Source of the DNA: Methylomonas sp.
GTDB lineage: Bacteria > Pseudomonadota > Gammaproteobacteria > Methylococcales > Methylomonadaceae
Length of the DNA: 41,729 nucleotides
Assembly: GCA_026988155.1 (NCBI GenBank)
Contig: JALSLW010000076.1
Span: 1-41,729, forward strand
Direction: 5' to 3'
In this document: positions 1-7,971 of the stretch, piece after piece
Numbering within the stretch: the stretch's first letter is position 1
Layout of the letters: each line of letters starts with the position of its first letter
Notes under the pieces: generated by a model
The model's database searches: none
Told to the model about the DNA's origin: nothing
The model's input: only the letters and a program-made list of their open reading frames with translations
Made by a program: the position numbers and the translations under genes

Positions 1-2
1 TA

Positions 3-30
3 ATTTAACATAATATACATTATGCGAAGT
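3..30 (-). other. dif: dif site (XerC/XerD chromosome dimer resolution site)
   Basis: On the + strand the site reads ATTTAACATAA (3-13, XerD half), TATACA (14-19, central hexamer) and TTATGCGAAGT (20-30, XerC half). Read on the minus strand it differs from the E. coli dif site, as I remember it, at only three positions, all in the outer part of the XerC half. The XerD half and the central hexamer are identical. XerC and XerD recombine dif at the terminus, with FtsK, to resolve chromosome dimers. The one-sided orientation of KOPS-like octamers through the rest of the window supports the call. The site sits two bases from the window edge, so the left flank cannot be judged. Confidence 0.92.
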
Positions 31-209
31 TATACAGCTGCTTGAGGTGACTTAATCCAGAAGCCATTCTATTCTAAGTTATTTAACCCAAAATAACGGC
101 TAAATAAAAACATCAGTTTTTAAGTAACACTAATAGAAACAGTAGACTAAATGTAAATATAAGTATAAAGTGATAAGTGCTAAATTTTCTTATCTTTAGG
201 AGTTAACTG

Positions 210-473
210 ATGAATATCAAAAAAGAATTTGATGAATTGACTGATGCTTTAAAACAGCAGCGTGATGAAATAGAAGTTCAGATGCACCTTGCCAGTATGG
301 AAGCTAAAGAAGAATGGGAAAAAGGAGAGGAAAAGTGGGGAGAGTTTGTTGATGCTTTAGGTGTGATTACAGATGATACCAAAGAAACTACTGCTGAGTT
401 GATCCACGCTACTAAAATTATCGGCGATGAACTAAAAGAAACATATAAACGCATTTCAGAACGGCTTAGTTAA
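210..473 (+). CDS. small coiled-coil hypothetical protein
   Basis: This 87-residue protein is very rich in Glu and Lys and is predicted to be almost entirely alpha-helical (for example residues 1-45, with heptad-like spacing of Leu, Met and Ala). It has no Cys, signal peptide or membrane segment, so it should be a soluble cytoplasmic helical protein. The start is well supported: AGGAG at 198-202 lies 7 bases before the ATG. It is the gene nearest dif, about 180 bp away, and ends before a strong hairpin shared with the convergent pyrC. I do not recognise a family. Small helical proteins of this kind occur near terminus regions without known function. Confidence 0.7.
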   Translation: MNIKKEFDELTDALKQQRDEIEVQMHLASMEAKEEWEKGEEKWGEFVDALGVITDDTKETTAELIHATKIIGDELKETYKRISERLS

Positions 474-519
474 TCAGCAAAGAATTAGCTTAGTTTCTAT
501 GGAGGTTATTGTCCTTTAT

Positions 520-547
520 GTGCAACCCATACACTCTAGGGTTGCAC
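520..547. terminator. bidirectional hairpin between convergent genes
   Basis: A perfect 9-bp stem (GTGCAACCC at 520-528 and GGGTTGCAC at 539-547) encloses a 10-base loop. It lies between the stops of the small + strand gene and the minus-strand pyrC. There is no clear T-tract on either side, so it may protect transcript ends or be a weak terminator. Confidence 0.5.
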
Positions 548-583
548 TTCTGCTCTATCCTTAGCTATATTGTAGAAAAGGTT

Positions 584-1618
584 TTATGATGCTAGTTTCC
601 AACCTATAACTTCAGAAGATTTTAATGGCGTAATGGTCTTATCATCTACCTGGTAACTGGCCGGAACTGTCCAGTTCTGTTTTTGCAGTGTGATCGTCTT
701 GATGTTTCTGGTCAATTGATAGAAATCTGCGCCATATAAGCTAGCAAAACCCTCTAATTTATCTAATGCGCCGGCCTGTTCAAACACTTCTGCATAGAGT
801 TCTATTGCACCATAGGCGCTATAGCATCCTGCACACCCGCAACTGCTTTCTTTTGCACCTGTTAAATGGGGCGCACTGTCTGTTCCTAGGAAAAATTTGG
901 GATTTCCGCTTATGGCTGCTTCAACTAATGCCTTTCTATGATGTTCACGCTTAATGATCGGCAGGCAATAATGATGAGGTCTGATTCCCCCTGCTAAAAT
1001 AGCATTGCGGTTAAACATTAAATGCTGTGGCGTAATGGTAGCGGCAATTTTGTCAGAAGCAGTCAATACAAAGTCAACAGCCTCTTTAGTCGTGACATGT
1101 TCAACTACAATGCGAAGGTTTGGAAAGCGCTTAACAATATCATTGAGGCTAGATTCAACAAAAACTTTTTCTCGATCAAAAATATCACAATCATTACCCG
1201 TAACTTCTCCATGAATTAATAACGGCAAATCGACTTTTTCCATTGTTTCTAGAATAGGATAGATGTCTTTAAAATCATTCACCCCAGAATCAGAATTTGT
1301 GGTTGCACCCGCCGGGTATAGTTTAATCGCATGAACGTATTCAGATTTGGAGGCTTTTTTTACTTCATCTTCAGTAAGCCTATTTGTAAGATAAAGTGTC
1401 ATTAATGGGTTAAAGTTTGAGTTCGCGGGTAAAGCCTGCATTATTTCTGAGCGGTAATCCATGGCCTGGCCAACAGTTAAAACAGGCGGATTTAGATTAG
1501 GCATAATGATGGCCCTGGCAAACTGTTTAGCCGTATGAGCAATGACCGTTTTAAGAATTGCGCCATTTCTGACATGTAAATGCCAGTCATCAGGCTGAAT
1601 GAGTGTTAATTTATTCAT
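584..1618 (-). CDS. pyrC: dihydroorotase, class II (PyrC)
   Basis: This zinc metalloenzyme cyclises N-carbamoyl-L-aspartate to L-dihydroorotate in de novo pyrimidine synthesis and acts in the cytoplasm. The 344 residues match the E. coli PyrC length (348). The metal-binding HxH is H13 and H15 (DDWHLHVRNG). The carboxylatable Lys lies in HAIKLYPAGATT. Further ligands are the His in LLIHGEV, the His in VVEHVT and the catalytic Asp in FLGTDSAPH. The gene stands alone on the minus strand, divergent from the FmdB-like gene, and shares a hairpin with the upstream-convergent small gene. No pyr regulatory leader was seen. The family assignment is secure. Confidence 0.97.
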   Translation of the reverse strand: MNKLTLIQPDDWHLHVRNGAILKTVIAHTAKQFARAIIMPNLNPPVLTVGQAMDYRSEIMQALPANSNFNPLMTLYLTNRLTEDEVKKASKSEYVHAIKLYPAGATTNSDSGVNDFKDIYPILETMEKVDLPLLIHGEVTGNDCDIFDREKVFVESSLNDIVKRFPNLRIVVEHVTTKEAVDFVLTASDKIAATITPQHLMFNRNAILAGGIRPHHYCLPIIKREHHRKALVEAAISGNPKFFLGTDSAPHLTGAKESSCGCAGCYSAYGAIELYAEVFEQAGALDKLEGFASLYGADFYQLTRNIKTITLQKQNWTVPASYQVDDKTITPLKSSEVIGWKLAS

Positions 1619-1726
1619 TGTCTATGTGTTTTTCCATTAGAATAGGCAGTTAATCTATAGATGGTACTTGAAAAATTGAATTCGAGTCCTTATTTATAGA
1701 GATATTTTATTTTTTTGGAGTGCCCT

Positions 1727-1999
1727 GTGCCTATATATGAATATCAATGTCAGGCTTGTGGAAACGAGCATGAAGCTTTGCAAAAAATGAGTGCTGATCC
1801 GTTAATCATTTGTCCTGCATGCAATAAACCTGAATTGAAGAAGAAAATATCCGCAGCCGGCTTTAGATTAAAAGGCAGTGGTTGGTATGAGACGGACTTT
1901 AAAGGTGGCTCAAAGAAAAATGTAGCTGAAACAGCTAAGTCTGCACCTGCCAAACCGACGGGTGGCTGTGGAAGTGGAAGCTGTGGACATAAGCATTAG
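1727..1999 (+). CDS. FmdB-family zinc ribbon protein
   Basis: A 90-residue protein of the FmdB/CxxC_CXXC_SSSS putative regulatory family. The N-terminus MPIYEYQCQACG is the family hallmark. C8/C11 and C29/C32 form a zinc ribbon, and the C-terminus is a low-complexity tail with GGCGSGSCGHKH, a second possible metal site. The start is set at GTG 1727 because GGAG (1717-1720) lies 6 bases upstream and the protein then begins as the family does. The longer frame from TTG 1715 would bury that ribosome binding site. It lies about 90 bp upstream of aspS, an arrangement common in gammaproteobacteria, but its molecular role is not established. Confidence 0.9.
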   Translation: MPIYEYQCQACGNEHEALQKMSADPLIICPACNKPELKKKISAAGFRLKGSGWYETDFKGGSKKNVAETAKSAPAKPTGGCGSGSCGHKH

Positions 2000-2089
2000 A
2001 TCGTCACAGGTCTTATAAGGCAGGAGATGGACTTAAAGCCCCCTCCCCTGAAAATTTCAATAATATCCAATTTTAAGTAGAGAGTTAAT

Positions 2090-3886
2090 ATGCGTACGCA
2101 CATGTGCGGTGAAGTTACAAAACAGCAATTAGGCGAATCAGTTGCATTATGCGGCTGGGTTCATCGTCGCCGAGATCATGGTGGTGTGATTTTCATTGAT
2201 CTGAGAGATCGTGAAGGTTTAGTTCAGGTGGTTTTTAATCCTGAATCGGCAGAAACTTTTGCAGTGGCAGAAAGTGTGCGCAGTGAATATGTACTAAGAG
2301 TTGAAGGAACTGTTCGGGAGCGTTTAGAAGGAACTGTCAATCCAAATATGAAGACAGGTGAAATTGAGATACTGGTCAACCAGCTCGAAGTGCTTAATAT
2401 ATCTGAAACACCGCCCTTCCCTATTGAAAGCGATATTGAAGTAAACGAAGAAATGCGTTTGCGTTATCGATATATTGACCTTCGACGTACGGAAATGCAG
2501 AAAAAAATGCGTGTACGCAGGGATGTAACGCGTAACCTTCGTAATTTTCTTGATGAAAGAGAGTTCTTTGAAATAGAAACTCCCATCTTAACTAAAGCGA
2601 CGCCGGAAGGTGCCAGAGACTATATTGTGCCAAGCCGTACGCATGACAATGCTTTTTTTGCATTGCCACAGTCTCCTCAGCTATATAAGCAGTTGCTGAT
2701 GATTTCTGGCATGGACAAATATTATCAGATTGTACGCTGTTTCCGTGATGAAGATTTACGTGCAGACAGACAGCCAGAATTTACCCAGCTTGATATTGAA
2801 ACATCGTTCATGAATGAAGATAAAATCATGGACATTATGGAAGAAATGATCAAAAAGCTGTTCTTAGATGTAATCAATGTTGATTTGGGTGATAAATTTC
2901 CTGTGATGACCTATCAGGAAGCGATGAGACTTTATGGGTCTGATAAGCCAGACCTGCGCATCCCCTTAAAGTTTGTCGATATTGCAGAGGATATGAAAGA
3001 TGTTGATTTTAAAGTCTTCTCTGGACCTGCAAATGACCCAAATGGCCGAGTAGTTGCCTTAAAAATTCCTAAAGGCGCTGATTTAAGCCGTAAAGAAATT
3101 GATGGCCTGACTAAATATGTCAGTATTTATGGTGCAAGAGGCTTAGCCTATATTAAAGTTAATGATAGAATGGCTGGGCTTGAGGGGTTGCAGTCTCCAA
3201 TCATTAAATTCGCACCGGCAGAAGTCTGGGAAAGCGTTTTAACTAAAACGGGTGCCGAAACAGGCGATTTGATTTTCTTTGGCGCAGACAAAGCCAGTAT
3301 CGTTAATGAGGCTATTGGCGCATTAAGGGTTAAAGTCGGTCATGACCGCGGTCTTGCTGAAGGTGACTGGAAACCTTTATGGCTAGTTGATTTTCCCATG
3401 TTTGATTGGGATGATAAAAACCAGCGCTGGAATGCCATTCACCACCCTTTTACTGCACCTAGCTGTACTATTGAAGAATTGGAAGCTAATCCCGGACAAG
3501 CTTTATCCCGTGCTTATGATTTGATTCTAAATGGTACGGAAGTCGGCGGCGGTTCAATTCGTATCAACCATACAGATATGCAAAGTAAAGTCTTTGATAT
3601 ATTGGGTATTGGCGAAGAAGAAGCTAGGGACAAATTTGGTTTCTTACTGGATGCTTTGAAATACGGCTGTCCTCCACACGGCGGTGTGGCATTTGGTCTG
3701 GACAGATTGGTCATGTTAATGACAAATTCAGCTTCAATCAGAGATGTAATAGCCTTCCCCAAAACTCAGACAGCGGCTTGTCCATTAATGGATGCGCCAG
3801 CCGTTATCAATGATGCCCAGTTACGTGGATTAGGTATTAAATTGCGAGATCCATCGGGGAAGAAAGAAGAAAAGCAGGAAAATTAA
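2090..3886 (+). CDS. aspS: aspartyl-tRNA synthetase, probably non-discriminating (AspRS)
   Basis: This class II synthetase charges tRNA-Asp, and perhaps also tRNA-Asn, with aspartate. Its 598 residues match the bacterial type: an N-terminal OB-fold anticodon domain (about 1-105), the catalytic core with motif 2 ([14 protein letters not shown]), an inserted GAD domain (about 290-410) and motif 3 ([12 protein letters not shown]). His30 and Gly81 occupy the positions that, as I recall for Pseudomonas aeruginosa AspRS (His31, Gly83), mark a non-discriminating enzyme. Discriminating E. coli AspRS has Leu and Lys there. If so, the organism should make Asn-tRNA through Asp-tRNA-Asn and GatCAB. The start agrees with the E. 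coli N-terminus (MRTxxCG). Confidence 0.97.
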   Translation: MRTHMCGEVTKQQLGESVALCGWVHRRRDHGGVIFIDLRDREGLVQVVFNPESAETFAVAESVRSEYVLRVEGTVRERLEGTVNPNMKTGEIEILVNQLEVLNISETPPFPIESDIEVNEEMRLRYRYIDLRRTEMQKKMRVRRDVTRNLRNFLDEREFFEIETPILTKATPEGARDYIVPSRTHDNAFFALPQSPQLYKQLLMISGMDKYYQIVRCFRDEDLRADRQPEFTQLDIETSFMNEDKIMDIMEEMIKKLFLDVINVDLGDKFPVMTYQEAMRLYGSDKPDLRIPLKFVDIAEDMKDVDFKVFSGPANDPNGRVVALKIPKGADLSRKEIDGLTKYVSIYGARGLAYIKVNDRMAGLEGLQSPIIKFAPAEVWESVLTKTGAETGDLIFFGADKASIVNEAIGALRVKVGHDRGLAEGDWKPLWLVDFPMFDWDDKNQRWNAIHHPFTAPSCTIEELEANPGQALSRAYDLILNGTEVGGGSIRINHTDMQSKVFDILGIGEEEARDKFGFLLDALKYGCPPHGGVAFGLDRLVMLMTNSASIRDVIAFPKTQTAACPLMDAPAVINDAQLRGLGIKLRDPSGKKEEKQEN

Positions 3887-4019
3887 GGCAATACACTTGC
3901 TGACTTCGCTTTTTTATAAGAGGGGCTTTAAGCTGTGATCTTTATTCAGGTCGCGACTGACTATCCCCTCCCTCCCCCCTCCTTAAATTAAGGGGGCTAA
4001 AACTGACGGTTTATTTTTT

Positions 4020-5120
4020 ATGACTTCTACACAACTCCCTATTCAAGACTATGCATTGCTTGATGATGAAGAATGCAATGCCCGTATTGTTGCAGCCAAA
4101 CAGAAGCTTGGTAAACGCTGTATTGTTTTAGGGCATCATTATCAGCGAAATGAAGTTTTTAAACATGCTGATATAACAGGTGATTCTTTAAAGCTATCCA
4201 GGGAAGCGAGCGAATCTGAAGCAGAATACATCGTCTTTTGCGGGGTGCATTTTATGGCAGAAGTGGCTGATATCCTGTCTCGCCCAAAACAAATTGCCAT
4301 TTTGCCAGATTTGGCGGCAGGCTGTTCGATGGCAGATATGGCCAATGCAACTAATGTACAGAAATGCTGGGATGAACTGTCACAAATTATTGATGCAGAA
4401 AATGATGTAACACCTGTTACTTATATAAATTCAGCTGCAGATTTAAAAGCTTTCTGCGGACAACATGATGGTATTGTCTGTACTTCATCAAATGCACAAA
4501 AAGTCTTGGAGTGGAGTTTTTCAAACAAAGAAAAAATCTTGTTTTTCCCCGATCAGCATTTAGGCAGAACTACTGGCTTTCTGATGGGGATACCACTAGA
4601 ACAAATGGTTGTTTGGCAATTCGGCAAGCCCATGGGCGGTTTAACCGAACAGCAAATTAAAAATGCCAAAATTATTTTATGGAATGGATTTTGTTCAGTT
4701 CACCAGGTCTTTAAACCTGAACATATTGACGAATTTAAAGAAAAACACCCAGAAACGAAAGTAATAGCCCATCCGGAGGCCTGTTTTGAGGTTTGTCAAA
4801 AAGCTGACTATATTGGGTCAACTGAAAATATACTTCGGGTTGTTAGAGAAGCTGAACCGGGTACACGCTGGCTGGTTGCCACAGAACTTAATTTAGTTAA
4901 CCGCTTGCATGAAGAATGTAAAGATCAGGGAAAAAATGTACATTTTATGTCATCAACTTTAAGCATGTGCTCAACAATGTTTAGAACAGACCCACAGCAT
5001 TTAGCTTGGGTATTAGAAAATCTAGTCGCTGGACATGTGGTTAATCAGATATCTGTTGATAAAGAAGAAGCGATGTTTGCTAAAAAAGCTTTAGATAATA
5101 TGCTTGCCATTAAAATATAA
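4020..5120 (+). CDS. nadA: quinolinate synthase A
   Basis: NadA condenses iminoaspartate with dihydroxyacetone phosphate to quinolinate in de novo NAD synthesis, using a [4Fe-4S] cluster that is also the catalytic Lewis acid. The 366-residue protein has three internally homologous domains. The expected cluster ligands are visible: C102 (AAGCSMADM), C225 (GFCSVHQ) and C317 (LSMCSTM). The His-rich substrate motif GHHYQRNEV lies at about 38-46. nadB and nadC are not in the window. The gene follows aspS after about 130 bp containing a C-rich tract with an inverted repeat around 3976-3999. Its ribosome binding site is weak (GACGG about 12 bases upstream). Confidence 0.97.
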   Translation: MTSTQLPIQDYALLDDEECNARIVAAKQKLGKRCIVLGHHYQRNEVFKHADITGDSLKLSREASESEAEYIVFCGVHFMAEVADILSRPKQIAILPDLAAGCSMADMANATNVQKCWDELSQIIDAENDVTPVTYINSAADLKAFCGQHDGIVCTSSNAQKVLEWSFSNKEKILFFPDQHLGRTTGFLMGIPLEQMVVWQFGKPMGGLTEQQIKNAKIILWNGFCSVHQVFKPEHIDEFKEKHPETKVIAHPEACFEVCQKADYIGSTENILRVVREAEPGTRWLVATELNLVNRLHEECKDQGKNVHFMSSTLSMCSTMFRTDPQHLAWVLENLVAGHVVNQISVDKEEAMFAKKALDNMLAIKI

Positions 5121-5142
5121 TTAACAGGCTTTCATTTAACCA

Positions 5143-5302
5143 AGGCAACTCGCAATAAATAACCCACCAATCTTGTTTGTCTTTTTATCCGTCTTCAGGG
5201 TTGCAACTTCGGTCACATAACTTGCTATGCTCCCTTCGTTGCGCCTTGAAGACGAATAAAAATTCTGCGCAATCTGGGTAGGTTATTTAATACGCGTTGC
5301 CT
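5143..5302. repeat. 160-bp imperfect palindromic element (REP/MITE-like)
   Basis: The nadA to kinase intergenic region (5121-5402) is mostly one long imperfect palindrome. Outer arms 5143-5168 and 5277-5302 pair at about 22 of 26 positions. Inner arms around 5182-5206 and 5238-5262 (TTTTTATCCGTCTTCA against its near complement TGAAGACGAATAAAAA) also pair. The central loop is about 30 bases (5207-5237). It has no coding capacity. As RNA it would fold into one long stem. Its ends resemble neither an intrinsic terminator nor a known insertion sequence, so a non-autonomous mobile repeat is the best guess. No second full copy was seen in this window. Confidence 0.6.
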
Positions 5303-5402
5303 AAGACAAATCAGTTAGATCATGATTTATAGCACAAGTCTTATTTTGGGCCCTACTGATCTTTCTTTAACTAACTAATCTCCTAGGAATAAATCACTAG
5401 CT

Positions 5403-7784
5403 TTAGGTGGCTGGAATAATAAACTTAAATACTGCGCCGCCCTTCGAATTATTTTCTGCCCATATTTTACCGCCATGTCCTTCTATAATTTCCTTACAAA
5501 TCGCTAAACCCAGTCCAGTCCCCCCTGCCCCAGTTTTTGTTTTACTGCTTTGAATAAATGCATTAAACACCGTTTTCAGCTCATCTTCCGGTATTCCTAC
5601 TCCATTATCTTGCAATGAAAAGCATAACTCTTGGTTGTCGTTTTTTGATAGCGATGCTGTAATTGTATCTCCTATTGAACTAAATTTAATTGCATTTGAC
5701 AAAAAATTAGTGATTACCTGCTTGATAGATGCAATATCAAATATGCCAGCAACAGGAAATTCAGGCTTGATTACCTCTATCTTTAACTGTAAATCGTTTA
5801 TTCGCTGCTCCTGTTCACTATAGCAGCTTGCATAAACGTCTGCCAAATCGCCCTTTACCATATTAAACTCCATCTTACCGGCTTCAATTTTTGATAGATC
5901 AAGCAAATCATTAAGAAGCACTAACAAACGTTCCCCACTGACATTGATATTAGAGAAATATTTATGCAGTTTCTCCCGGGGCGCCGAATCTGATTTTTTG
6001 ATTCCCATTTTTGAGAAACTCAAAATTCCATGCATTGGAGTCCGGAGCTCATGAGACATATTGGCTAAAAATGTAGATTTCGCCAAATTAGCGGCCTCAG
6101 CCTGTTCTTTAGCCTTGATAATGGTCTGCTCCGTTTTCTTCTGATCGCTAATATCACGGACAAAAGCTGAGAATTGATACTGTCCTTTATATATAATCGG
6201 CGAAATTGTTAATTCTATAGGGAATTCATGACCATCTCGATGTAAAGCTGTAATTTCGATTCGGGTATTAAGAATTGTGGGCTGCTTTGTGGCTAAAAAA
6301 TTTTTTATTCCATTAATATGCTGTTCTCGGTATTTTTCAGGAATAATCAAATCATGCAAGTTTTGCCCAAATGCATTGCTATAAGTCCAGCCAAATATTA
6401 TTTCGGCCTGTTTATTCCAATTAATGACAACTCCTATTTTATTTATCTGTATCACGGCATCCATTGCAGTATCAACAAGAATCTTAAGTCTTTCTTCTCC
6501 TTCAATAGAATGCCGGACCATAGCCGCTAACCTAAGCTCTTTTTCTTTTAAATTAACTGTTCTCTGGCGAACCTTTTCTTCAAGCTGTTCATTTAATTTT
6601 TGCAATGCATTTTCCGCTTCTTGCTTTTTAATGGCATTTAATTTGAACACTTCAACTGAACGGGCCATTTCGCCTATCTCTGTCTTTTGTTCGGCACCTA
6701 AAACCTTAACACTCAAGTTATTGCTAGAAAGCTGGGACATAATATGTGTAAGTCTAGAGATAGGCCCTACAATCTGACAATTCATTAGCCATATTGCAAT
6801 AAATATAAATGATAGAAATGATAAGAGTGTAATGTAAAAAATTATATTGCCGGTGGCCTGTACAACTTGAAGGGCATTATTTAGCTGTTTTGCCCGAAAT
6901 TCGTTATTGATAAATATTTCCCGCTGCAAATTTTTATATCCTTCCAATGCCAATCTATCATTTATAAAAACAACCTTGTCAATAGCCCGTGGAAGTTTAC
7001 CTTCATCACTCATTTTATCTATGATTTCAAGGTTATCCCGATATGTCTGTACAACAGATAAAATATCTGAAAGTGCATTTTCTTCAATTACCGAAAGATT
7101 ATGTTTTTTATACATTTCAACAAATGCTTCGATATTATCAGCCTCAAGGTTCACACGTGCAAATGTTTCAGGAGAATGGCGTAAAATATAGTTTTTGAAA
7201 TTATGAACAAGTCCCCCATAGCCCATTGCTGTTCTAAGGGAGTTAAGCAGTAACGGCCGGCTATGGATATTGAGTTTATTGCCGTCTATGACATTTTCTT
7301 TAAGCTCTAATGTTTTGAGCGCCTCTAGGGCAAAGGTATCATCAATTTTTACAATCGCATCAATTTGTTTAGCGTTTTTGTTCTGTTGAATCAGCCGGTC
7401 AACCTGATTCAAAGCATCTTGATATGCATCTAGCATGTTTTCTATTTGCAATATTGCATTTTCTTCAGCAACATTGAGCTGCAAAGATTTATATTGTTCT
7501 AAACTGGCTTTTGCACCACCAAGACTAGCAATAATCGCCTTGGAATCATTTTTGCTCTGACGAAGAATATAATTTTTGAAGCGGTGAATCATCCCTCCGT
7601 AACCCAGCTCACTTCGCAATGCAATTAGGTTTCTTAGCCGGTCACTTCGATGAGCTTCAAATTCTAACCAAATCTCTTGTATTTGCCCCGTTTTAGATAG
7701 ACTTATAGAGCTTAGCCATACAATAGCACTGCCTAATAAAAACAATCCTGCAATAAAAGCAATACTGGCTGTCTTTATCTTCAT
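5403..7784 (-). CDS. membrane sensor histidine kinase with duplicated periplasmic sensor, HAMP and PAS
   Basis: A 793-residue sensor kinase. TM1 is at about 7-28, then a large periplasmic region made of two tandem copies of one module. Each copy begins with a near-identical motif: GYGGMIHRFKNYILR (61-75) and GYGGLVHNFKNYILR (188-202), 127 residues apart, followed by similar EEN and ALE segments. TM2 is at about 314-336, HAMP at about 337-390, a coiled coil, and PAS at about 431-552. The HisKA phosphoacceptor is H578 (FLANMSHELRTPMHG), and the HATPase has NAIKF, DNGVGIP and GTGLGLAICKEI. There is no receiver domain and no response regulator gene nearby, so it is probably an orphan kinase. The ligand is unknown. 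Confidence 0.92.
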   Translation of the reverse strand: MKIKTASIAFIAGLFLLGSAIVWLSSISLSKTGQIQEIWLEFEAHRSDRLRNLIALRSELGYGGMIHRFKNYILRQSKNDSKAIIASLGGAKASLEQYKSLQLNVAEENAILQIENMLDAYQDALNQVDRLIQQNKNAKQIDAIVKIDDTFALEALKTLELKENVIDGNKLNIHSRPLLLNSLRTAMGYGGLVHNFKNYILRHSPETFARVNLEADNIEAFVEMYKKHNLSVIEENALSDILSVVQTYRDNLEIIDKMSDEGKLPRAIDKVVFINDRLALEGYKNLQREIFINNEFRAKQLNNALQVVQATGNIIFYITLLSFLSFIFIAIWLMNCQIVGPISRLTHIMSQLSSNNLSVKVLGAEQKTEIGEMARSVEVFKLNAIKKQEAENALQKLNEQLEEKVRQRTVNLKEKELRLAAMVRHSIEGEERLKILVDTAMDAVIQINKIGVVINWNKQAEIIFGWTYSNAFGQNLHDLIIPEKYREQHINGIKNFLATKQPTILNTRIEITALHRDGHEFPIELTISPIIYKGQYQFSAFVRDISDQKKTEQTIIKAKEQAEAANLAKSTFLANMSHELRTPMHGILSFSKMGIKKSDSAPREKLHKYFSNINVSGERLLVLLNDLLDLSKIEAGKMEFNMVKGDLADVYASCYSEQEQRINDLQLKIEVIKPEFPVAGIFDIASIKQVITNFLSNAIKFSSIGDTITASLSKNDNQELCFSLQDNGVGIPEDELKTVFNAFIQSSKTKTGAGGTGLGLAICKEIIEGHGGKIWAENNSKGGAVFKFIIPAT

Positions 7785-7904
7785 ATAATTTCTTAATCTC
7801 CCGTTTTACAAAAGATTCCTCATTATTTAAATAATAGTATGTTGCTGAGGTTTGTCTAGCGGACTGTATGAAAACTGAAACTGCATACTATTTAAAAATC
7901 AAAA

Positions 7905-7930
7905 AAAGCCATCTCAACTGAGATGGCTTT
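7905..7930 (-). terminator. intrinsic terminator downstream of parC
   Basis: AAAGCCATCTCA (7905-7916) and TGAGATGGCTTT (7919-7930) form a perfect inverted repeat. On the minus strand the stem is followed by a run of seven T and more T-rich sequence (7907 downward). It lies about 40 bp after the parC stop and separates parC from the kinase gene. This is the best intrinsic terminator in the window. Confidence 0.88.
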
Positions 7931-7971
7931 AGATTTTGGACATTCAATATTTCTGCAATGACTTGCCTATA

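Noticed and set aside
12-31. Resemblance to the right arm of loxP (ACATTATGCGAAGTTAT)
   Set aside because: Only one arm is similar. The full 28-bp match to dif on the other strand explains the bases better.
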